Shown here: one piece after another, positions 32,565 through 43,808 of the stretch
Position numbering within the stretch: position 1 is the first letter of the stretch
Layout of the letters: every line of letters starts with the position of its first letter
Assembly (NCBI RefSeq): GCF_000430685.1
Contig: NZ_AUMM01000021.1
Coordinates: 1-64,000 of the forward strand
DNA from: Tuberibacillus calidus DSM 17572
GTDB lineage: Bacteria > Bacillota > Bacilli > Bacillales > Sporolactobacillaceae
Direction of reading: 5' to 3'
DNA length: 64,000 nucleotides
Position numbers and translations under genes: made by a program
The notes under the pieces: generated by a model
Told to the model about the DNA's origin: nothing
Seen by the model: only the letters and a program-made list of their open reading frames with translations
Database searches by the model: none

Positions 32565-33362
32565 GTGGCAAGGAATATGAAGCAAATAGCGCATAAACCA
32601 ACAGAAAGAGTACTTAATATATTAGAACTCCTATCCAATAACCCTGAAGGCTTAACCTTGACTGAAATTGCTGAAACCATTCAGTCGCCCAAAAGTACGA
32701 TTTATCCCATTATCCAGACCATGTTAGAACGCCAATTTATCAAACTGGAGAAATCATCGTTGAAATATACAATAGGTATTTCGGCCTTTTTTATTGGATC
32801 TTCATATTTGCGGAATGAATATGTTTTGGAATTTGTAAAAAAAGAAATGCAAACCATTGTCAGTCAGATTGACGAAACATGTCAAATGGGCATCCTTGAT
32901 CATGGCCAAGTCCTTTATGTGTTGAAGGAAGAGCCCAAGAAGGATATGGATATTCGCATCGTCTCATACGTCGGCAAACGTTTACCGGCATACTGTACTG
33001 CATTGGGTAAAGCGTTATTGCACAACTATGATATTGAAGAAATTAAAATGCTTTATCCTAATGGTCTAAAACCTATGACAAAAAATACCATTACTGATTT
33101 TAATATTTTAGAAGAGCAGTTAAAAGAAATCAGAAAAGGTCAAATTGCTTCCGAAACTGAGGAAACAACCGAATACCTGTGTTGTTTCGCCGTACCGCTT
33201 GTATCAAAGAATAAAACCATTGCAGCCTTAAGCATCAGCATTCCTACCTTTCGTGCAACCGAAGATAAAATTAATCAAGCTATTCAATTATTGCAGAAGG
33301 CAAAGAAAAAAATTGATCACTTCTTCACAAAAATGAATATTGAAAAACTCACAAATATGTAA
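32565..33362 (+). CDS. IclR-family transcriptional regulator (YjhI equivalent)
   Basis: 265 residues. N-terminal winged helix-turn-helix (ERVLNILELLSNNPEGLTLT, EIAETIQSPKSTIYPIIQTM, about residues 12-55), then an effector-binding GAF-like domain (about 85-255) with GKRLPAYCTALGKALL and CFAVPLVSKN as usual. Divergent from the aldolase gene, so most probably a repressor of the pentonate locus that responds to xylonate or its dehydrated product. The GTG at 32565 has no SD; an ATG at 32577 has AAGGA only two bases away. The start is therefore uncertain by four codons. Confidence 0.88.
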   Translation: MARNMKQIAHKPTERVLNILELLSNNPEGLTLTEIAETIQSPKSTIYPIIQTMLERQFIKLEKSSLKYTIGISAFFIGSSYLRNEYVLEFVKKEMQTIVSQIDETCQMGILDHGQVLYVLKEEPKKDMDIRIVSYVGKRLPAYCTALGKALLHNYDIEEIKMLYPNGLKPMTKNTITDFNILEEQLKEIRKGQIASETEETTEYLCCFAVPLVSKNKTIAALSISIPTFRATEDKINQAIQLLQKAKKKIDHFFTKMNIEKLTNM

Positions 33363-33542
33363 ACCAAACATAGAAAAGACTAGTTACAAGAGAACTGACC
33401 CACACCAGGGTCTTGAGCTATAGTCATCATCCAACTAAAGTTCCCAATAATGTTTGGTGGGTCTAACCCGGGCTTTTAATTCAACCTCTTCTTTGTTTAT
33501 AAAATGAAAAGAGGCTGGGACAAAACCCTGTAAGTTGAACAG

Positions 33543-33592
33543 AAAAGAGTGGTACCCACCAAAATGTGTTGGTGAAGGTACCACTCTTTTTA
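33543..33592. repeat. long perfect hairpin next to the IS1182 remnant
   Basis: AAAAGAGTGGTACC at 33543 pairs with GGTACCACTCTTTT ending at 33590, and CACCAA/TTGGTG continues the stem inside, about 20 pairs with a two-base bulge. Preceded by GAGGCTGGGACAAAACC (33511-33527), a phrase often seen at ends of IS1182-type insertions in Firmicutes. May act as a two-way terminator that shields the IS from read-through of iclR. Confidence 0.6.
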
Positions 33593-33602
33593 AACTAGTG
33601 AA

Positions 33603-33742
33603 ATCTACGGCAATCGTAAAATTGATGTAAAATCAGTTTTTGGATTTCTGAAGGCTAATTTGCGTTTCATTCGTTTGTCAGTGAGAGGCAAAGAAAAGGT
33701 AAAAACGAATTGGGATTTGCATTCATGGCGATGAATTTATGA
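33603..33742 (+). pseudogene. IS1182-family transposase, C-terminal scrap
   Basis: The plus strand encodes IYGNRKIDVKSVFGFLKANL and RFIRLSVRGKEKVK, then, after loss of one A in a run of A's (about 33700), KNELGFAFMAMNL and a stop at 33740-33742. RKIDVE-VFG-K-N--F-R---RG--KV--E-G---MA-NL is the C-terminal end of IS1182 (DDE_Tnp_1_6) transposases. All upstream catalytic sequence is gone. With the intron remnant it shows that the yerA-purD gap takes up mobile DNA. Confidence 0.75.
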
Positions 33743-33871
33743 ATGTACATCGCCGTGAACCTTTAAACTGCCCATACTTAAAAAAGATAACACCTAAAAA
33801 AGAGGGCCGACCATCAAAGAGCGATAATCGGAACCTTTTATTCATTATTTTTGGCTAGTTATGTCCCAGCG

Positions 33872-35149
33872 TCAAGTCATTTTATTAGATGCCGCCATCA
33901 AAGCCCTGCGGCCAATATCACGTCTGAAAAAGACGTTAGAGCTTGCTAGTTTTTCTGCTTCCGTGCGCGCTTCATCAATCGCCGCCTTTAAGTCCTTTGC
34001 ACGGCGGGCGACGAGCAAGACTCGGCCGCCGTCTGTCAGCCAGTTGTTATCCACTTTTTTTGTCCCGGCATGAAAGACTAAGGTTTCTTTATCAAGAATA
34101 TCTAAACCGCAGATCACAGCATCTTTCTGATAGGTTTCCGGATAACCTTTAGCGGCAAGCACGACCCCGCAAACCGCATCGGATTCCCATTCCAGAATAG
34201 GGGCTTCCCCATGGACAAGCGTCCACAGGCATTCAAAGAGATCAGAGCGCAGCCGCGGCAACACGACTTGAGTTTCCGGGTCCCCAAAGCGGCAATTGAA
34301 TTCGATCACTTTCGGTCCATCCGCTGTCCACATTAACCCTGCATATAAAACACCGAAATACGGCCGGCCTTCCTTCTGTAAAGCCTGTACCGTCGGGCGA
34401 ATGATGGTATCCATAGATGCCTGGAGGACTTCTGCCGGAAGCTGCGGTACCGGGGAGTAAGCACCCATGCCGCCGGTATTCGGTCCTTCATCACCGTCAA
34501 AAGCTCTTTTATGGTCTTGGGCGAGCACCATGGGAAATACTTGGTCGCCGTTGACAAAGGCCATTAGCGAATATTCTTCACCGACTAAAAATTCCTCGAC
34601 GACGACCGTTTCTCCAGCCTCCCCAAATTTACGGTCAGTCATCATGGTGGATAAGGCCTTGTGCGCCTCCACTTTCGTCATGGCAACGGCCACCCCTTTT
34701 CCAGCGGCGAGTCCGCTGGCTTTAATCACAATGGGAGCTCCGGCTTCATCGATGTATGCCGCCGCTTTTTGGGCGTCAGTAAATGTTTGAAATCTGGCCG
34801 TCGGGATGCCGTATTTGTTCATCAGTTCTTTAGCAAAGGCTTTGCTCGCCTCAATTTCTGCCGCCCGTTTCCGCGGACCAAAAATAGCTAATCCTTCAGC
34901 CTCGAAACGGTCAACGATGCCTTCTACCAAAGGTTGTTCGGGGCCTACGACTGTTAAATCGATAGACTTAAGCTTGGCAAAATCGATTAACCGGTCAAAA
35001 TCATTTTCGGCAATCGGAACCAACTCAGCTAAGGAGGCCATACCGTCATTACCCGGTGCGGCATAAATTTTATCAACATGAGGGCTTTGTGCGAGTTTCC
35101 AGACAAGAGCGTGCTCTCTTCCGCCTTTCCCAATGACGAGAACCTTCAT
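33872..35149 (-). CDS. purD: phosphoribosylamine-glycine ligase
   Basis: 425 residues, ATP-grasp. Step 2 of inosinate synthesis: phosphoribosylamine + glycine + ATP to GAR. N-terminal MKVLVIGKGGREHALVWKL, ATP-grasp FLVGEEYSLMAFV, GPNTGGMGAYSPVP, and FNCRFGDPETQVVLP for metal binding. Last gene of the pur cluster but separated from purH by 190 bases with no clear terminator between; it may have a promoter of its own. The ATG follows GGAGGGATAG. Confidence 0.97.
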   Translation of the reverse strand: MKVLVIGKGGREHALVWKLAQSPHVDKIYAAPGNDGMASLAELVPIAENDFDRLIDFAKLKSIDLTVVGPEQPLVEGIVDRFEAEGLAIFGPRKRAAEIEASKAFAKELMNKYGIPTARFQTFTDAQKAAAYIDEAGAPIVIKASGLAAGKGVAVAMTKVEAHKALSTMMTDRKFGEAGETVVVEEFLVGEEYSLMAFVNGDQVFPMVLAQDHKRAFDGDEGPNTGGMGAYSPVPQLPAEVLQASMDTIIRPTVQALQKEGRPYFGVLYAGLMWTADGPKVIEFNCRFGDPETQVVLPRLRSDLFECLWTLVHGEAPILEWESDAVCGVVLAAKGYPETYQKDAVICGLDILDKETLVFHAGTKKVDNNWLTDGGRVLLVARRAKDLKAAIDEARTEAEKLASSNVFFRRDIGRRALMAASNKMT

Positions 35150-35340
35150 TCTATCCCTCCATGGTTTACCAAATTGTACGTGCCTTCACGTGCCATTCAT
35201 CAAGCCCATCATTTTTACCCTCAGGTTACAGTCCAATCAACTGTTGAAAAAATTAACGTGTATAAATCGACGACGCCAACTACAAACCGCTAATGAATCT
35301 TAAGCAGAAATGCTGGATGCAGGAGCATATAAAACACGGA

Positions 35341-36876
35341 TCAATGTTTAAAATGGCGGATGCCCGTGAAGACCATCGCGATGCCGTATTGATCGGCTTT
35401 TTCGATGGAGTCCTGATCGCGGATGGAACCGCCCGGCTGAATGATGGCGGTAATCCCGGCTTTAGCCGCTTCTTCCACTGAATCCGGCATTGGGAAAAAG
35501 GCATCGGAAGCCATGACCGCACCACGGGCCTCATCCCCTGCTTGCTCAACGGCAATGCGCACCGAGCCCACGCGGTTCATTTGGCCTGCGCCAATGCCAA
35601 CAGTGCGATCTTCCTTGGCAAGAACGATGGCATTGGATTTGACATGTTTGACGACTTGCCAAGCTAAAATAAGATCGCGCATTTCCGCTTCTGTCGGCCG
35701 GCGTTTCGTTGGGTAGGTCAGTTCGGCATCACCAAAACAGAGGGCATCTTCATCTTGTATGAGCAAACCGCCAGCGACAGATGTTAAACTATGGCGACGG
35801 CACACGTTTTCTTCCATCGGCACGGTTAAGAGGCGAATGTTTTTCTTTCTTGTCAAAATCGCTAAGGCTTCTTTAGAAAAGGCCGGGGCAATTATGATTT
35901 CCAAAAATAGTTCCGACATCCGCCGAGCAGTAGCTTCATCGATAGGGCGGTTGGCCGCAATGATGCCTCCAAAAATCGAAACCGGATCGGCTTCATAGGC
36001 TTTGATATAAGCTTCTTCCACCGTCTCACCAAGGCCGACACCGCAAGGATTCATATGTTTCACGGCGCAGACAGCGGGCTTGTCAAGTTCCTTGATTATT
36101 TTAAGCGCACTATCCGCATCGCGGATGTTGTTAAACGAAAGCGCTTTGCCATGAAGTTGCTCAGATGCGGCTAGAGTTCCCGTCTCAACAAACACATCGC
36201 GATAAAATGCCGCTTCTTGATGAGGATTTTCCCCGTAACGAAGCGCTTGGTGCAAATCAAACGTTTTCGTGAGCCTCTCAGGAAAGCGCTCGCCTGTCTG
36301 TTTTGTCAAATAATCAGCAATGAGCGCATCATAGGCTGCCGAAAGCCGGAAGGCCTTAGCTGCGAGTTTTTGTCGAAGACTCAGAGACGTTTCCCCTAGA
36401 GTTTTTAGTTCATTGAGAACGGCTTCGTAGTCGGCCGGATCTGTGACTACCGTGACAAAGGCGTGATTTTTCGCGGCGGAGCGAATCATCGATGGCCCGC
36501 CGATATCGATGTTCTCAATCGCATCGGCAAATGTTGCGCCTGGTTTTGCGATCGTTTCTTTAAATGGGTAAAGGTTACAGACAACAAGATCAATCGGTGC
36601 GATGCCATTTGTTTGCATGTCCCGGATATGGCTTTCATTATCGCGAATAGCCAAAAGCCCACCGTGAATTTTAGGATGAAGGGTCTTTACCCGGCCATCC
36701 AGCATTTCCGGAAACTCGGTAATCTCCGAGACAGAGACGACAGGTAAACCCGCCTCTTCCAAAGCGTGCTTCGTTCCTCCCGTTGAAATGAGTTCAAAAC
36801 CGATGTCAACAAGACCTTTGGCAAACGGTATCATTCCAGTTTTATCAAATACACTGATGAGAGCTCGTTTTATCAT
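35341..36876 (-). CDS. purH: bifunctional AICAR formyltransferase/IMP cyclohydrolase
   Basis: 511 residues (B. subtilis 512). Steps 9 and 10. IMP cyclohydrolase domain first ([34 protein letters not shown]), then the AICAR transformylase domain with KHMNPCGVG and [12 protein letters not shown]. The frame is open 49 codons further, inside purN, but ATG 36874-36876 has AAAGGAG eight bases before it. It overlaps purN by 32 bases, implying coupled translation. Confidence 0.97.
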   Translation of the reverse strand: MIKRALISVFDKTGMIPFAKGLVDIGFELISTGGTKHALEEAGLPVVSVSEITEFPEMLDGRVKTLHPKIHGGLLAIRDNESHIRDMQTNGIAPIDLVVCNLYPFKETIAKPGATFADAIENIDIGGPSMIRSAAKNHAFVTVVTDPADYEAVLNELKTLGETSLSLRQKLAAKAFRLSAAYDALIADYLTKQTGERFPERLTKTFDLHQALRYGENPHQEAAFYRDVFVETGTLAASEQLHGKALSFNNIRDADSALKIIKELDKPAVCAVKHMNPCGVGLGETVEEAYIKAYEADPVSIFGGIIAANRPIDEATARRMSELFLEIIIAPAFSKEALAILTRKKNIRLLTVPMEENVCRRHSLTSVAGGLLIQDEDALCFGDAELTYPTKRRPTEAEMRDLILAWQVVKHVKSNAIVLAKEDRTVGIGAGQMNRVGSVRIAVEQAGDEARGAVMASDAFFPMPDSVEEAAKAGITAIIQPGGSIRDQDSIEKADQYGIAMVFTGIRHFKH

Positions 36877-37495
36877 GACTCGTCTCCTTTGCAAAGTGAT
36901 TGAGAAGCTGGGCCAGCGTTTTTGGATAGAGGTCGTGTTCGGTTTCGTGTATGCGCGCTTCAAGTTCTTCCAAGCTATCATTGTCAAAAACCGCGACCGG
37001 TTCTTGCGCAATGATTGGCCCATTATCTAAACTTTCATCAACGACATGAACTGTCACACCGGTGACTTTAACCCCGGCCTCCATCGCTTGCTTGATTGCA
37101 TCCCGTCCGGGAAATGCCGGTAAAAGCGATGGGTGAATATTCACGATGCGATTTGGATAAGCCTGAAGTAATGTGGGACCGATTAAACGCATATAGCCGG
37201 CAAGTGCAATAAAGGTGACCTTTTTTTCGGACAAGGCTTTTAAAATAGCCTGTTCATAAGCCGCCTTATCCGGAAAATCTTTCGGCGAAAGGGCCAAAGT
37301 CGGTACACCTAAAATTTCGGCTTTATGGATGACCGGAGCGCTCGGTTTATCACAAACCAAAAGGACGAGGTTGGCATGAAGCTGCCCGCTCTGGATCGCG
37401 CGATGAATCGCTAGAAAATTGCTGCCATTACCAGATGCAAAAACCGCGATATTTTGCGGTTCACATCGTATTGGCGCGTGAGAAACATTGCTCAT
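36845..37495 (-). CDS. purN: GAR transformylase (10-formyl-THF dependent)
   Basis: 216 residues. Step 3: formylates GAR using 10-formyltetrahydrofolate. N-terminal [15 protein letters not shown], catalytic Asn-His-Asp in [13 protein letters not shown] and [12 protein letters not shown]. The first 15 residues ([15 protein letters not shown]) are longer than in most PurN, but the ATG overlaps the purM stop (ATGA), supporting this start. The end runs 32 bases into purH. Confidence 0.96.
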   Translation of the reverse strand: MSNVSHAPIRCEPQNIAVFASGNGSNFLAIHRAIQSGQLHANLVLLVCDKPSAPVIHKAEILGVPTLALSPKDFPDKAAYEQAILKALSEKKVTFIALAGYMRLIGPTLLQAYPNRIVNIHPSLLPAFPGRDAIKQAMEAGVKVTGVTVHVVDESLDNGPIIAQEPVAVFDNDSLEELEARIHETEHDLYPKTLAQLLNHFAKETSHDKTSSHQCI

Positions 37496-38514
37496 TTAAA
37501 ATGCACGCCTTCCCTTGGTATGACTTCGCCGATTTTATAAGCCCGCTCACCTAATTCAATAAACTTGCGGATGATGGCATCGGCTTCGTTTTCGGGTACT
37601 GCCAAAACCATGCCAATGCCCATGTTAAACGTCCGATAAAGCTCATCCTCGCTTAAGCGCCCTTTTTCTGCTAAAAGGCCGAAGATACCAGGAATCGGCC
37701 AAGCGCCTTTTCTTATCAAAACACCGAGACCCTCCGGCAGCATGCGCGGTATATTTTCATAAAAACCGCCTCCGGTGATGTGGGCCATCCCGTGGATGTG
37801 AAACGCTTTTAACACGTCCAAGATCGGTTTCACATAAATTCGCGTCGCAACGAGAAGTTCCTCACCGAGGGTTTTACCGGAAGTCCCAAATGGGGCATTC
37901 AAATCGAGCGAGTTTTCCCGAATGATTCGACGGACGAGTGAGAAACCGTTGCTATGAAGGCCGTTTGAGGCAAGACCGATTAAAAAATCGCCTTCGGTGA
38001 TGCGGTCACCAGTGATTCTTTTGGTTTTCTCCACCGCGCCAACGACAAAGCCGGCGATGTCGTATTCATTTTCGTCATACATCCCTGGCATTTCTGCGGT
38101 TTCGCCACCGATCAAAGCACAACCTGCCTGTTTGCACCCGTTGACGATGCCTTTGACAATATCGGCAATTTTCTCCGGCATAAGCTTTCCGCAAGCGATG
38201 TAATCAAGGAAAAACAAAGGGGCCGCCCCTTGGGTCACGATGTCATTCACGCACATCGCAACAGCATCCGTTCCAACAGATTCGTGCTGGTTCATTTGGA
38301 AGGCTAGCATGAGTTTCGTTCCTACCCCGTCCGTTCCAGTGACGAGCACGGGGTTTTCCAATCCAAGATTTGATACGTCAAAAGCTGCGCCAAAGGAACC
38401 GATGCCGTCTAATATTTCGGAACGGGCCGTTGTCGCGGCCAATGCTTTAATTCGTCGGACAGCTTCGTAACCCCGCTCGACATCGACACCGGCTTTTTTA
38501 TAAGCATCACTCAT
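37492..38514 (-). CDS. purM: phosphoribosylformylglycinamidine cyclo-ligase
   Basis: 340 residues. Step 5: AIR synthetase. ATP-binding [42 protein letters not shown] and [18 protein letters not shown] follows GGAGGGTT. Adjacent to purF (12 bases) and overlapping purN by four bases. Confidence 0.97.
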   Translation of the reverse strand: MSDAYKKAGVDVERGYEAVRRIKALAATTARSEILDGIGSFGAAFDVSNLGLENPVLVTGTDGVGTKLMLAFQMNQHESVGTDAVAMCVNDIVTQGAAPLFFLDYIACGKLMPEKIADIVKGIVNGCKQAGCALIGGETAEMPGMYDENEYDIAGFVVGAVEKTKRITGDRITEGDFLIGLASNGLHSNGFSLVRRIIRENSLDLNAPFGTSGKTLGEELLVATRIYVKPILDVLKAFHIHGMAHITGGGFYENIPRMLPEGLGVLIRKGAWPIPGIFGLLAEKGRLSEDELYRTFNMGIGMVLAVPENEADAIIRKFIELGERAYKIGEVIPREGVHFK

Positions 38515-38526
38515 ACTCGAACCCTC

Positions 38527-39954
38527 CTAACCTTTTAGGCCTTCCCATTCTTTTTCATGCGGCAAAACCGTGTCGGGATAAATTTCCGTCGGATAGCGCC
38601 CCGTGAAACAAGCTAGGCACTGGCCGCATTGATGTTGGGATGGATTTCGTCCGATTGCCTTCAACATGCCTTCGACACTTAAAAATTCGAGGCTGTCCGC
38701 ACCGATCATTTCTCTCATTTCCTCGACAGAATGGGAGGAGGCGATAAGTTCACTGGAAGATGAGGTATCAATGCCGTAAAAACAAGGGTATTTGATGGGA
38801 GGTGAACTGATGCGCACATGCACCTCTTTAGCCCCTGCCTCCCGGAGCATCGCAACAATGCGCCGACTGGTAGTTCCGCGGACGATGGAGTCATCGACCA
38901 TCACCACGCGTTTATCTTTCACAATCCCGCGGACGGGGGACAATTTCATTTTCACGCCTTGTTCGCGAAGAGTCTGAGAAGGTTGAATAAATGTCCGCCC
39001 GACGTATCGGTTTTTAATCAAACCGAGTTCGTAAGGGATGCCGGCCGCTTCCGCATAGCCGATGGCTGCAGAAATGCTCGAATCCGGAACTCCTGTGACG
39101 ACATCCGCTTCGACATAGGCTTCTTTAGCCAGTTCAATACCTAAATTTTTCCTGGCGCTGTGCACATTGATGCCTTCGATATGGCTGTCCGGCCTTGAGA
39201 AGTAAATGTATTCCATGCTGCAAATCGCGCGTTCCCCTGAGGATGAAAAAGTTTCTGAACTCAGTCCATTTTTATCAATGGTGATCAGCTCCCCAGGTTC
39301 CACATCGCGCAAATAGGTCGCGCCAATAATATCAAACGCGCATGTTTCGGAAGCAACGACATACGCCTCTCCTAGTTTTCCAATCGCAAGCGGCCTTAAC
39401 CCGTGGGGGTCCAATGCACAAAGAAGGCGGTCCTCCGTTAAAATAACAAAGGCGTAGGCCCCTTTAATCATAGATAAGGCATTTTTCACGCGCTCATTAA
39501 AATCAAGCGCACCGCCGCGTTTGATGAGATGGGCAAGCACTTCAGTATCCGATGTGGACTGAAAAATACTGCCTTGCGCTTCCAATTGATATTTCAAAGC
39601 GTGGGCGTTGACCAAATTGCCATTGTGTGCCAAACTTAACGTGCCGGTTTGCGACCGGAAAACGAGGGGCTGGACATTGGCATAGTTACTGTCGCCTTGC
39701 GTGGAATACCGCACATGGCCGATGGCGGCATAACCTTTTAATTCATCCAATATGGTCTTTGTGAACACGTCATTGACCAGCCCCATCCCCTTATGAAACT
39801 GCACGCGCCGGCCGTCGGTCACGGCAATGCCAGCCCCTTCCTGCCCGCGATGCTGCAAGCTGTGCAAGCCGTAATAGGCCAAGTGGGCGGCTTTATCATG
39901 GCCCCAAATCGCAAAGACCCCGCATTCTTCTTTTAATTCGCGGTCATTAAACAT
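38527..39954 (-). CDS. purF: amidophosphoribosyltransferase
   Basis: 475 residues with a short propeptide. Committed step: PRPP + glutamine to phosphoribosylamine. The nucleophile is the Cys of ECGVFAIWG at residue 11, exposed after removal of [10 protein letters not shown]. PRTase loop [14 protein letters not shown]. Fe-S Cys residues of the Bacillus type are in [19 protein letters not shown] and HQCGQCLAC. Regulated by nucleotide feedback in relatives. ATG 39952-39954 has AAGGGG eight bases before; the frame begins at a TTG further up inside purL. Overlaps purL by 22 bases. Confidence 0.97.
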   Translation of the reverse strand: MFNDRELKEECGVFAIWGHDKAAHLAYYGLHSLQHRGQEGAGIAVTDGRRVQFHKGMGLVNDVFTKTILDELKGYAAIGHVRYSTQGDSNYANVQPLVFRSQTGTLSLAHNGNLVNAHALKYQLEAQGSIFQSTSDTEVLAHLIKRGGALDFNERVKNALSMIKGAYAFVILTEDRLLCALDPHGLRPLAIGKLGEAYVVASETCAFDIIGATYLRDVEPGELITIDKNGLSSETFSSSGERAICSMEYIYFSRPDSHIEGINVHSARKNLGIELAKEAYVEADVVTGVPDSSISAAIGYAEAAGIPYELGLIKNRYVGRTFIQPSQTLREQGVKMKLSPVRGIVKDKRVVMVDDSIVRGTTSRRIVAMLREAGAKEVHVRISSPPIKYPCFYGIDTSSSSELIASSHSVEEMREMIGADSLEFLSVEGMLKAIGRNPSQHQCGQCLACFTGRYPTEIYPDTVLPHEKEWEGLKG

Positions 39955-42158
39955 GGAATGGCCCCTTTCCAAGCGTTTTCGTAAAAGGACACTTCGTCAT
40001 CAATAATGATGCCGTCTTCCGTTTGAATCGTTAAACGCGGCCCATCCGTGACGAAACCGATCGGATACGCGTCCTCAACCATGGTGGTCAAGCGCTCGGC
40101 ATCTTCTTTCTTAACCGTTACGATAAAGCGCGATTGGGTTTCATCAAATAACTCTGAAACGTTGTCCCCGCTTATGGTGAGGGAGGCGCCCAATTTTGTG
40201 TTGAAGAGGCTTTCCGCCACTGCTACCGCGAGGCCCCCTTCTGATATATCGTGGGCGCTTTGGATGATGCCGGCTTTGATTGCGGATAAAAGCTGCTTTT
40301 CACGCTTTTTCTCCAATTCAAGATCAATTTGCGGAGGACGTCCGAACACATCACCAGTCAGGAGCCTTTGCAGCGCACTGCCCCCAAACTCGCCTTTCGC
40401 GCGGCCGATCACATAGATGAGGTCTCCAGGTGCTTTCACTGAAACCGTCGTAATATGATGAACGTTCTCAATGAGACCCACCATGCCGATGACTGGCGTC
40501 GGATCTATCGCCTGACCGTTCGTTTCATTATAGAGCGACACATTTCCGCTGATAACAGGTGTCTCAAGCGTCCGGCATGCTGCACTGATGCCATCTGCCG
40601 CTTTTTCGATTTGCCAAAAAACGTCTGGTTTTTCAGGATTGCCGAAGTTTAAGTTATCGGTCACTGCGAGGGGTTCTCCTCCGGAACAAATAATATTCCG
40701 TGCCGCTTCGCACACAGCGATTTTCCCGCCCGCCTCTGGATCGAGTTTCAAATATTTTGCATTGCCATCCGTTGTCATGGCGAGCGCTTTTTGCGTACCG
40801 CGAATCCGGACGACGGCTGCATCGGAGCCGGGAGAAACGACGGTATTCGTTTGCACCATGTAATCATATTGGTTATAAACCCATTCTTTGCTGGCAATGG
40901 TCGGGTCTTTCAATAAATTCAGTAAAATTTCTTTGTAATTTGTGATTTCAGGCCGCCATGCCTCTTGTTCCTGCCAAGCCCGATATTGAGCGGGTTCCTG
41001 GCTCGGCATATGGTAAACCGGGGCATCCTTGACAAGTGCATCTACTGGGACTTCGGCGGCAACGGTTCCGTGATGGAGGAGGCGCAATACTTTTTCTTCG
41101 ATGACCCGGCCGCAAGCTGCAGCATAGAGATCCCATTTTCTAAAAATTTCCTGGATTTCTGCTTCGCGCCCTTTCTTGACGACAAGAAGCATCCGCTCCT
41201 GAGATTCCGACAGCATCATTTCGTAAGGCGTCATACCTGCTTCGCGCTGCGGAACAAGATCCAAATTCATTTCGATGCCGACTCCGGCTTTGGAAGCCAT
41301 CTCGCTTGAAGATGAGGCAAGTCCCGCCGCCCCCATATCTTGGATGCCGACAATGGCATCGCTTTTAATCGCTTCAAGGGTCGCTTCAAGGAGCAATTTT
41401 TCCATAAATGGGTCACCGACTTGTACGGCCGGGCGCTTTTCATCAGATGCTTCCGTCAGCTCTTCCGACGCAAAAGTTGCACCGTGAATGCCATCGCGAC
41501 CGGTGGCAGCTCCTACATACATAACGGTATTGCCGATGCCGCTTGCCTGCCCTTTTTGGATGTCCTCGTGGTTTATCAAGCCGACGCACATCGCATTCAC
41601 GAGCGGATTGCCTTCATAGCTGGCGTCAAACGCGACTTCCCCGCCAACGGTCGGGATGCCGATGCAATTGCCGTAACCGGCGATGCCGGATACAACTTCT
41701 TCAAAAAGATAGCGTGCGCGCGAAGATGTTAATGGACCAAAACGAAGCGAATTCAATAAAGCAATGGGACGGGCTCCCATGGAAAAAACGTCGCGAATGA
41801 TGCCGCCGACGCCCGTCGCTGCTCCTTGATACGGTTCTATCGCCGAAGGGTGGTTATGACTTTCTATTTTAAACACAACGGCTTGGTGATCGCCGATATC
41901 GACGATACCGGCTCCTTCCCCGGGGCCTTGAAGGACGCGCGGGCCGGAAGTCGGAAACCGTTTTAAAACCGGTTTGGATGTTTTATAGCTGCAATGTTCC
42001 GACCACATGACCGCAAAAAGTCCGGTTTCGGTATAATTCGGCTTGCGGCCGAGCACCTCTATGATTCTTTCATATTCGTTTTCTTTTAGCCCCATTTTGA
42101 GGTAAAGGCGATTCTTGGCAATTTCTTCAGCAGTCGGTTCATGCTGTAACTGTGGCAA
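39933..42158 (-). CDS. purL: FGAM synthase, large subunit PurL
   Basis: 741 residues, the small-type PurL that needs PurS and PurQ. Step 4: FGAR to FGAM with ATP and ammonia. Features: [63 protein letters not shown], and the second half repeat [14 protein letters not shown]. Start TTG six bases after GGAGGG. Overlaps the purQ end by 20 bases. Confidence 0.97.
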   Translation of the reverse strand: MPQLQHEPTAEEIAKNRLYLKMGLKENEYERIIEVLGRKPNYTETGLFAVMWSEHCSYKTSKPVLKRFPTSGPRVLQGPGEGAGIVDIGDHQAVVFKIESHNHPSAIEPYQGAATGVGGIIRDVFSMGARPIALLNSLRFGPLTSSRARYLFEEVVSGIAGYGNCIGIPTVGGEVAFDASYEGNPLVNAMCVGLINHEDIQKGQASGIGNTVMYVGAATGRDGIHGATFASEELTEASDEKRPAVQVGDPFMEKLLLEATLEAIKSDAIVGIQDMGAAGLASSSSEMASKAGVGIEMNLDLVPQREAGMTPYEMMLSESQERMLLVVKKGREAEIQEIFRKWDLYAAACGRVIEEKVLRLLHHGTVAAEVPVDALVKDAPVYHMPSQEPAQYRAWQEQEAWRPEITNYKEILLNLLKDPTIASKEWVYNQYDYMVQTNTVVSPGSDAAVVRIRGTQKALAMTTDGNAKYLKLDPEAGGKIAVCEAARNIICSGGEPLAVTDNLNFGNPEKPDVFWQIEKAADGISAACRTLETPVISGNVSLYNETNGQAIDPTPVIGMVGLIENVHHITTVSVKAPGDLIYVIGRAKGEFGGSALQRLLTGDVFGRPPQIDLELEKKREKQLLSAIKAGIIQSAHDISEGGLAVAVAESLFNTKLGASLTISGDNVSELFDETQSRFIVTVKKEDAERLTTMVEDAYPIGFVTDGPRLTIQTEDGIIIDDEVSFYENAWKGAIPCLMTAN

Positions 42159-42825
42159 CGGAATCCCTCCAATGTTTTAGAATCGATTGAAAGAGGCGCA
42201 AACCGGAAACATTGCCAAGTAAGGCGTCCACGGCCCGCTCAGGATGCGGCATCATGCCGAGCACATTCCCTTTTTCATTGATGATGCCGGCAATATCGGC
42301 TACAGAGCCATTCGGATTATTTTGATAGTTAAAGACAATGCGGTTTTCTGCGTGAAGTTTGGCGAGCGTTGCTTCATCACAATAGTAGTTGCCTTCACCG
42401 TGCGCGATGGGCAGGTGGATCACTTCCCCTTTTTCATAAAGGGAGGAAAACATCGTGTGCGGGTTGACGACTTCAAGGTCCACCGTGCGGCACATGAACT
42501 TCAGATTTTTATTGCGGATTAAAGCCCCGGGCAAAAGCCCTGCCTCAAGTAAAATTTGAAAGCCATTGCAAACGCCAAGGACAGGTTTGCCTTCGTTTGC
42601 GGCTTGAACGATTGCGGGCATGATGTTGGAAAAACGGGCGATAGCACCCGTACGCAAATAATCGCCGTAAGAAAATCCGCCGGGAATCATGATCGCATCG
42701 AAGCCAGCAAGCGATGTTTCCGCGTGCCAGACATATTCAACTTCTACACCCAGACCACATTGAATCGCCTCGTACATGTCACGGTCACAATTTGATCCTG
42801 GAAAGACAATCACAGCCGTTTTCAT
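42139..42825 (-). CDS. purQ: FGAM synthase, glutaminase subunit PurQ
   Basis: 228 residues, class I glutamine amidotransferase. Catalytic Cys in [18 protein letters not shown] (about 85), His-Glu in [11 protein letters not shown] near 193-195; N-terminal [14 protein letters not shown]. Gives ammonia to PurL. Its SD (GGAGG, ten bases before ATG) lies inside a small palindrome with CCTCC, so ribosomes finishing purS probably open it. Confidence 0.97.
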   Translation of the reverse strand: MKTAVIVFPGSNCDRDMYEAIQCGLGVEVEYVWHAETSLAGFDAIMIPGGFSYGDYLRTGAIARFSNIMPAIVQAANEGKPVLGVCNGFQILLEAGLLPGALIRNKNLKFMCRTVDLEVVNPHTMFSSLYEKGEVIHLPIAHGEGNYYCDEATLAKLHAENRIVFNYQNNPNGSVADIAGIINEKGNVLGMMPHPERAVDALLGNVSGLRLFQSILKHWRDSVATVTA

Positions 42826-43073
42826 GGGGAGGTAACCTCCTCCACCTCATAGCGAAACTCCTCGATGACCGTATTGGCGAAAAGCTTTTCGCATAATTCC
42901 CTGATGTTTTGATCCGAGCAAGCGTCATCCGTCATGGCGAATTCAATAAATTTCCCGATGCGTACACCGCTTGCCTCTGGATAACCCAAACGATGCATGG
43001 CGCCTTCGACAGCCTTTCCCTGAGGATCAAGCACGCCTTCTTTTAAAGTCACATAGACTTTTACTTTTTTCAT
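42822..43073 (-). CDS. purS: FGAM synthase, PurS subunit
   Basis: 83 residues. A small dimeric protein that bridges PurL and Pur[21 protein letters not shown] and [12 protein letters not shown] are the family marks. Overlaps purQ by four bases and starts three bases after purC. Confidence 0.97.
   Translation of the reverse strand: MKKVKVYVTLKEGVLDPQGKAVEGAMHRLGYPEASGVRIGKFIEFAMTDDACSDQNIRELCEKLFANTVIEEFRYEVEEVTSP
42828..42840 (-). promoter_or_regulatory. purQ SD held in a GGAGG-TTA-CCTCC palindrome
   Basis: On the minus strand GGAGGTTACCTCC sits at the end of purS. The first half is the purQ SD. The folded form would hide it until the purS ribosome arrives, giving 1:1 coupling of the two subunits. 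Three-base loop, so stability is moderate. Confidence 0.5.
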
Positions 43074-43076
43074 AAT

Positions 43077-43775
43077 TCAGATCAACCTTTCGAGAATTTT
43101 CGCATAGGCGGTTTGCAAGTCACCAAGATCTTTCCGAAAAACATCCTTATCCAGTTTTTCACCGGTCGCCTTATCCCAGAGCCGGCAAGTATCCGGCGAG
43201 ATTTCATCGGCGAGGATCACCTTTCCGGAAGCTTTCTCACGGCCAAATTCCAACTTAAAATCAACTAATAAAATACCAAGGTGATCAAAATAGTTTGATA
43301 GAATGTCATTGATCTTCAGGGCGCTTTGCTTGATCAGCGCCACTTCTTCCGGTGTCGCGAGCTCCAAAAGATCGATGTGGGCCTCGGTGATGAGCGGGTC
43401 GCCAAGGTCATCCCTTTTATAGCAAAACTCGATAACGGGTTGCTTAAGGGGACGGCCTTCTTGCAATCCGAGCCGCTGGGACAAGCTTCCCGCTGCCACA
43501 TTGCGCACGATGACCTCGAGAGGGATTATGTCAACGGCCCGGACGAGCTGTTCGGTTTCTGAAACCTTTTCGATAAAATGGGTGTCAACACCGGCTTTTT
43601 TAAGCATCGTAAAAAGGATGGTGCTGATTTCATTATTCAGACGGCCTTTCCCTTCAATAACAGCCTTCTTCTGGGCATTAAAGGCGGTGGCCTCATCTTT
43701 ATACTTCACGAGCAATACATACTCATTTTCAGTCCGATAAACGCGCTTGGCTTTGCCTTCATATAAAAGTTCCAT
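43077..43775 (-). CDS. purC: SAICAR synthase
   Basis: 232 residues. Step 7: CAIR + aspartate + ATP to SAICAR. LLYEGKAKRVYRTEN, VRNVAAGSLSQRLG, LVDFKLEFGREKASG, LADEISPDTCRLWD. An upstream TTG (43787) abuts the SD GGGGAG, so the ATG at 43773-43775 is preferred; the difference is four residues. A hairpin with a U-run separates it from purB. Confidence 0.96.
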   Translation of the reverse strand: MELLYEGKAKRVYRTENEYVLLVKYKDEATAFNAQKKAVIEGKGRLNNEISTILFTMLKKAGVDTHFIEKVSETEQLVRAVDIIPLEVIVRNVAAGSLSQRLGLQEGRPLKQPVIEFCYKRDDLGDPLITEAHIDLLELATPEEVALIKQSALKINDILSNYFDHLGILLVDFKLEFGREKASGKVILADEISPDTCRLWDKATGEKLDKDVFRKDLGDLQTAYAKILERLI

Positions 43776-43808
43776 GATCCAATTCAACTCCCCGCTCGCT
43801 GTTTAATG

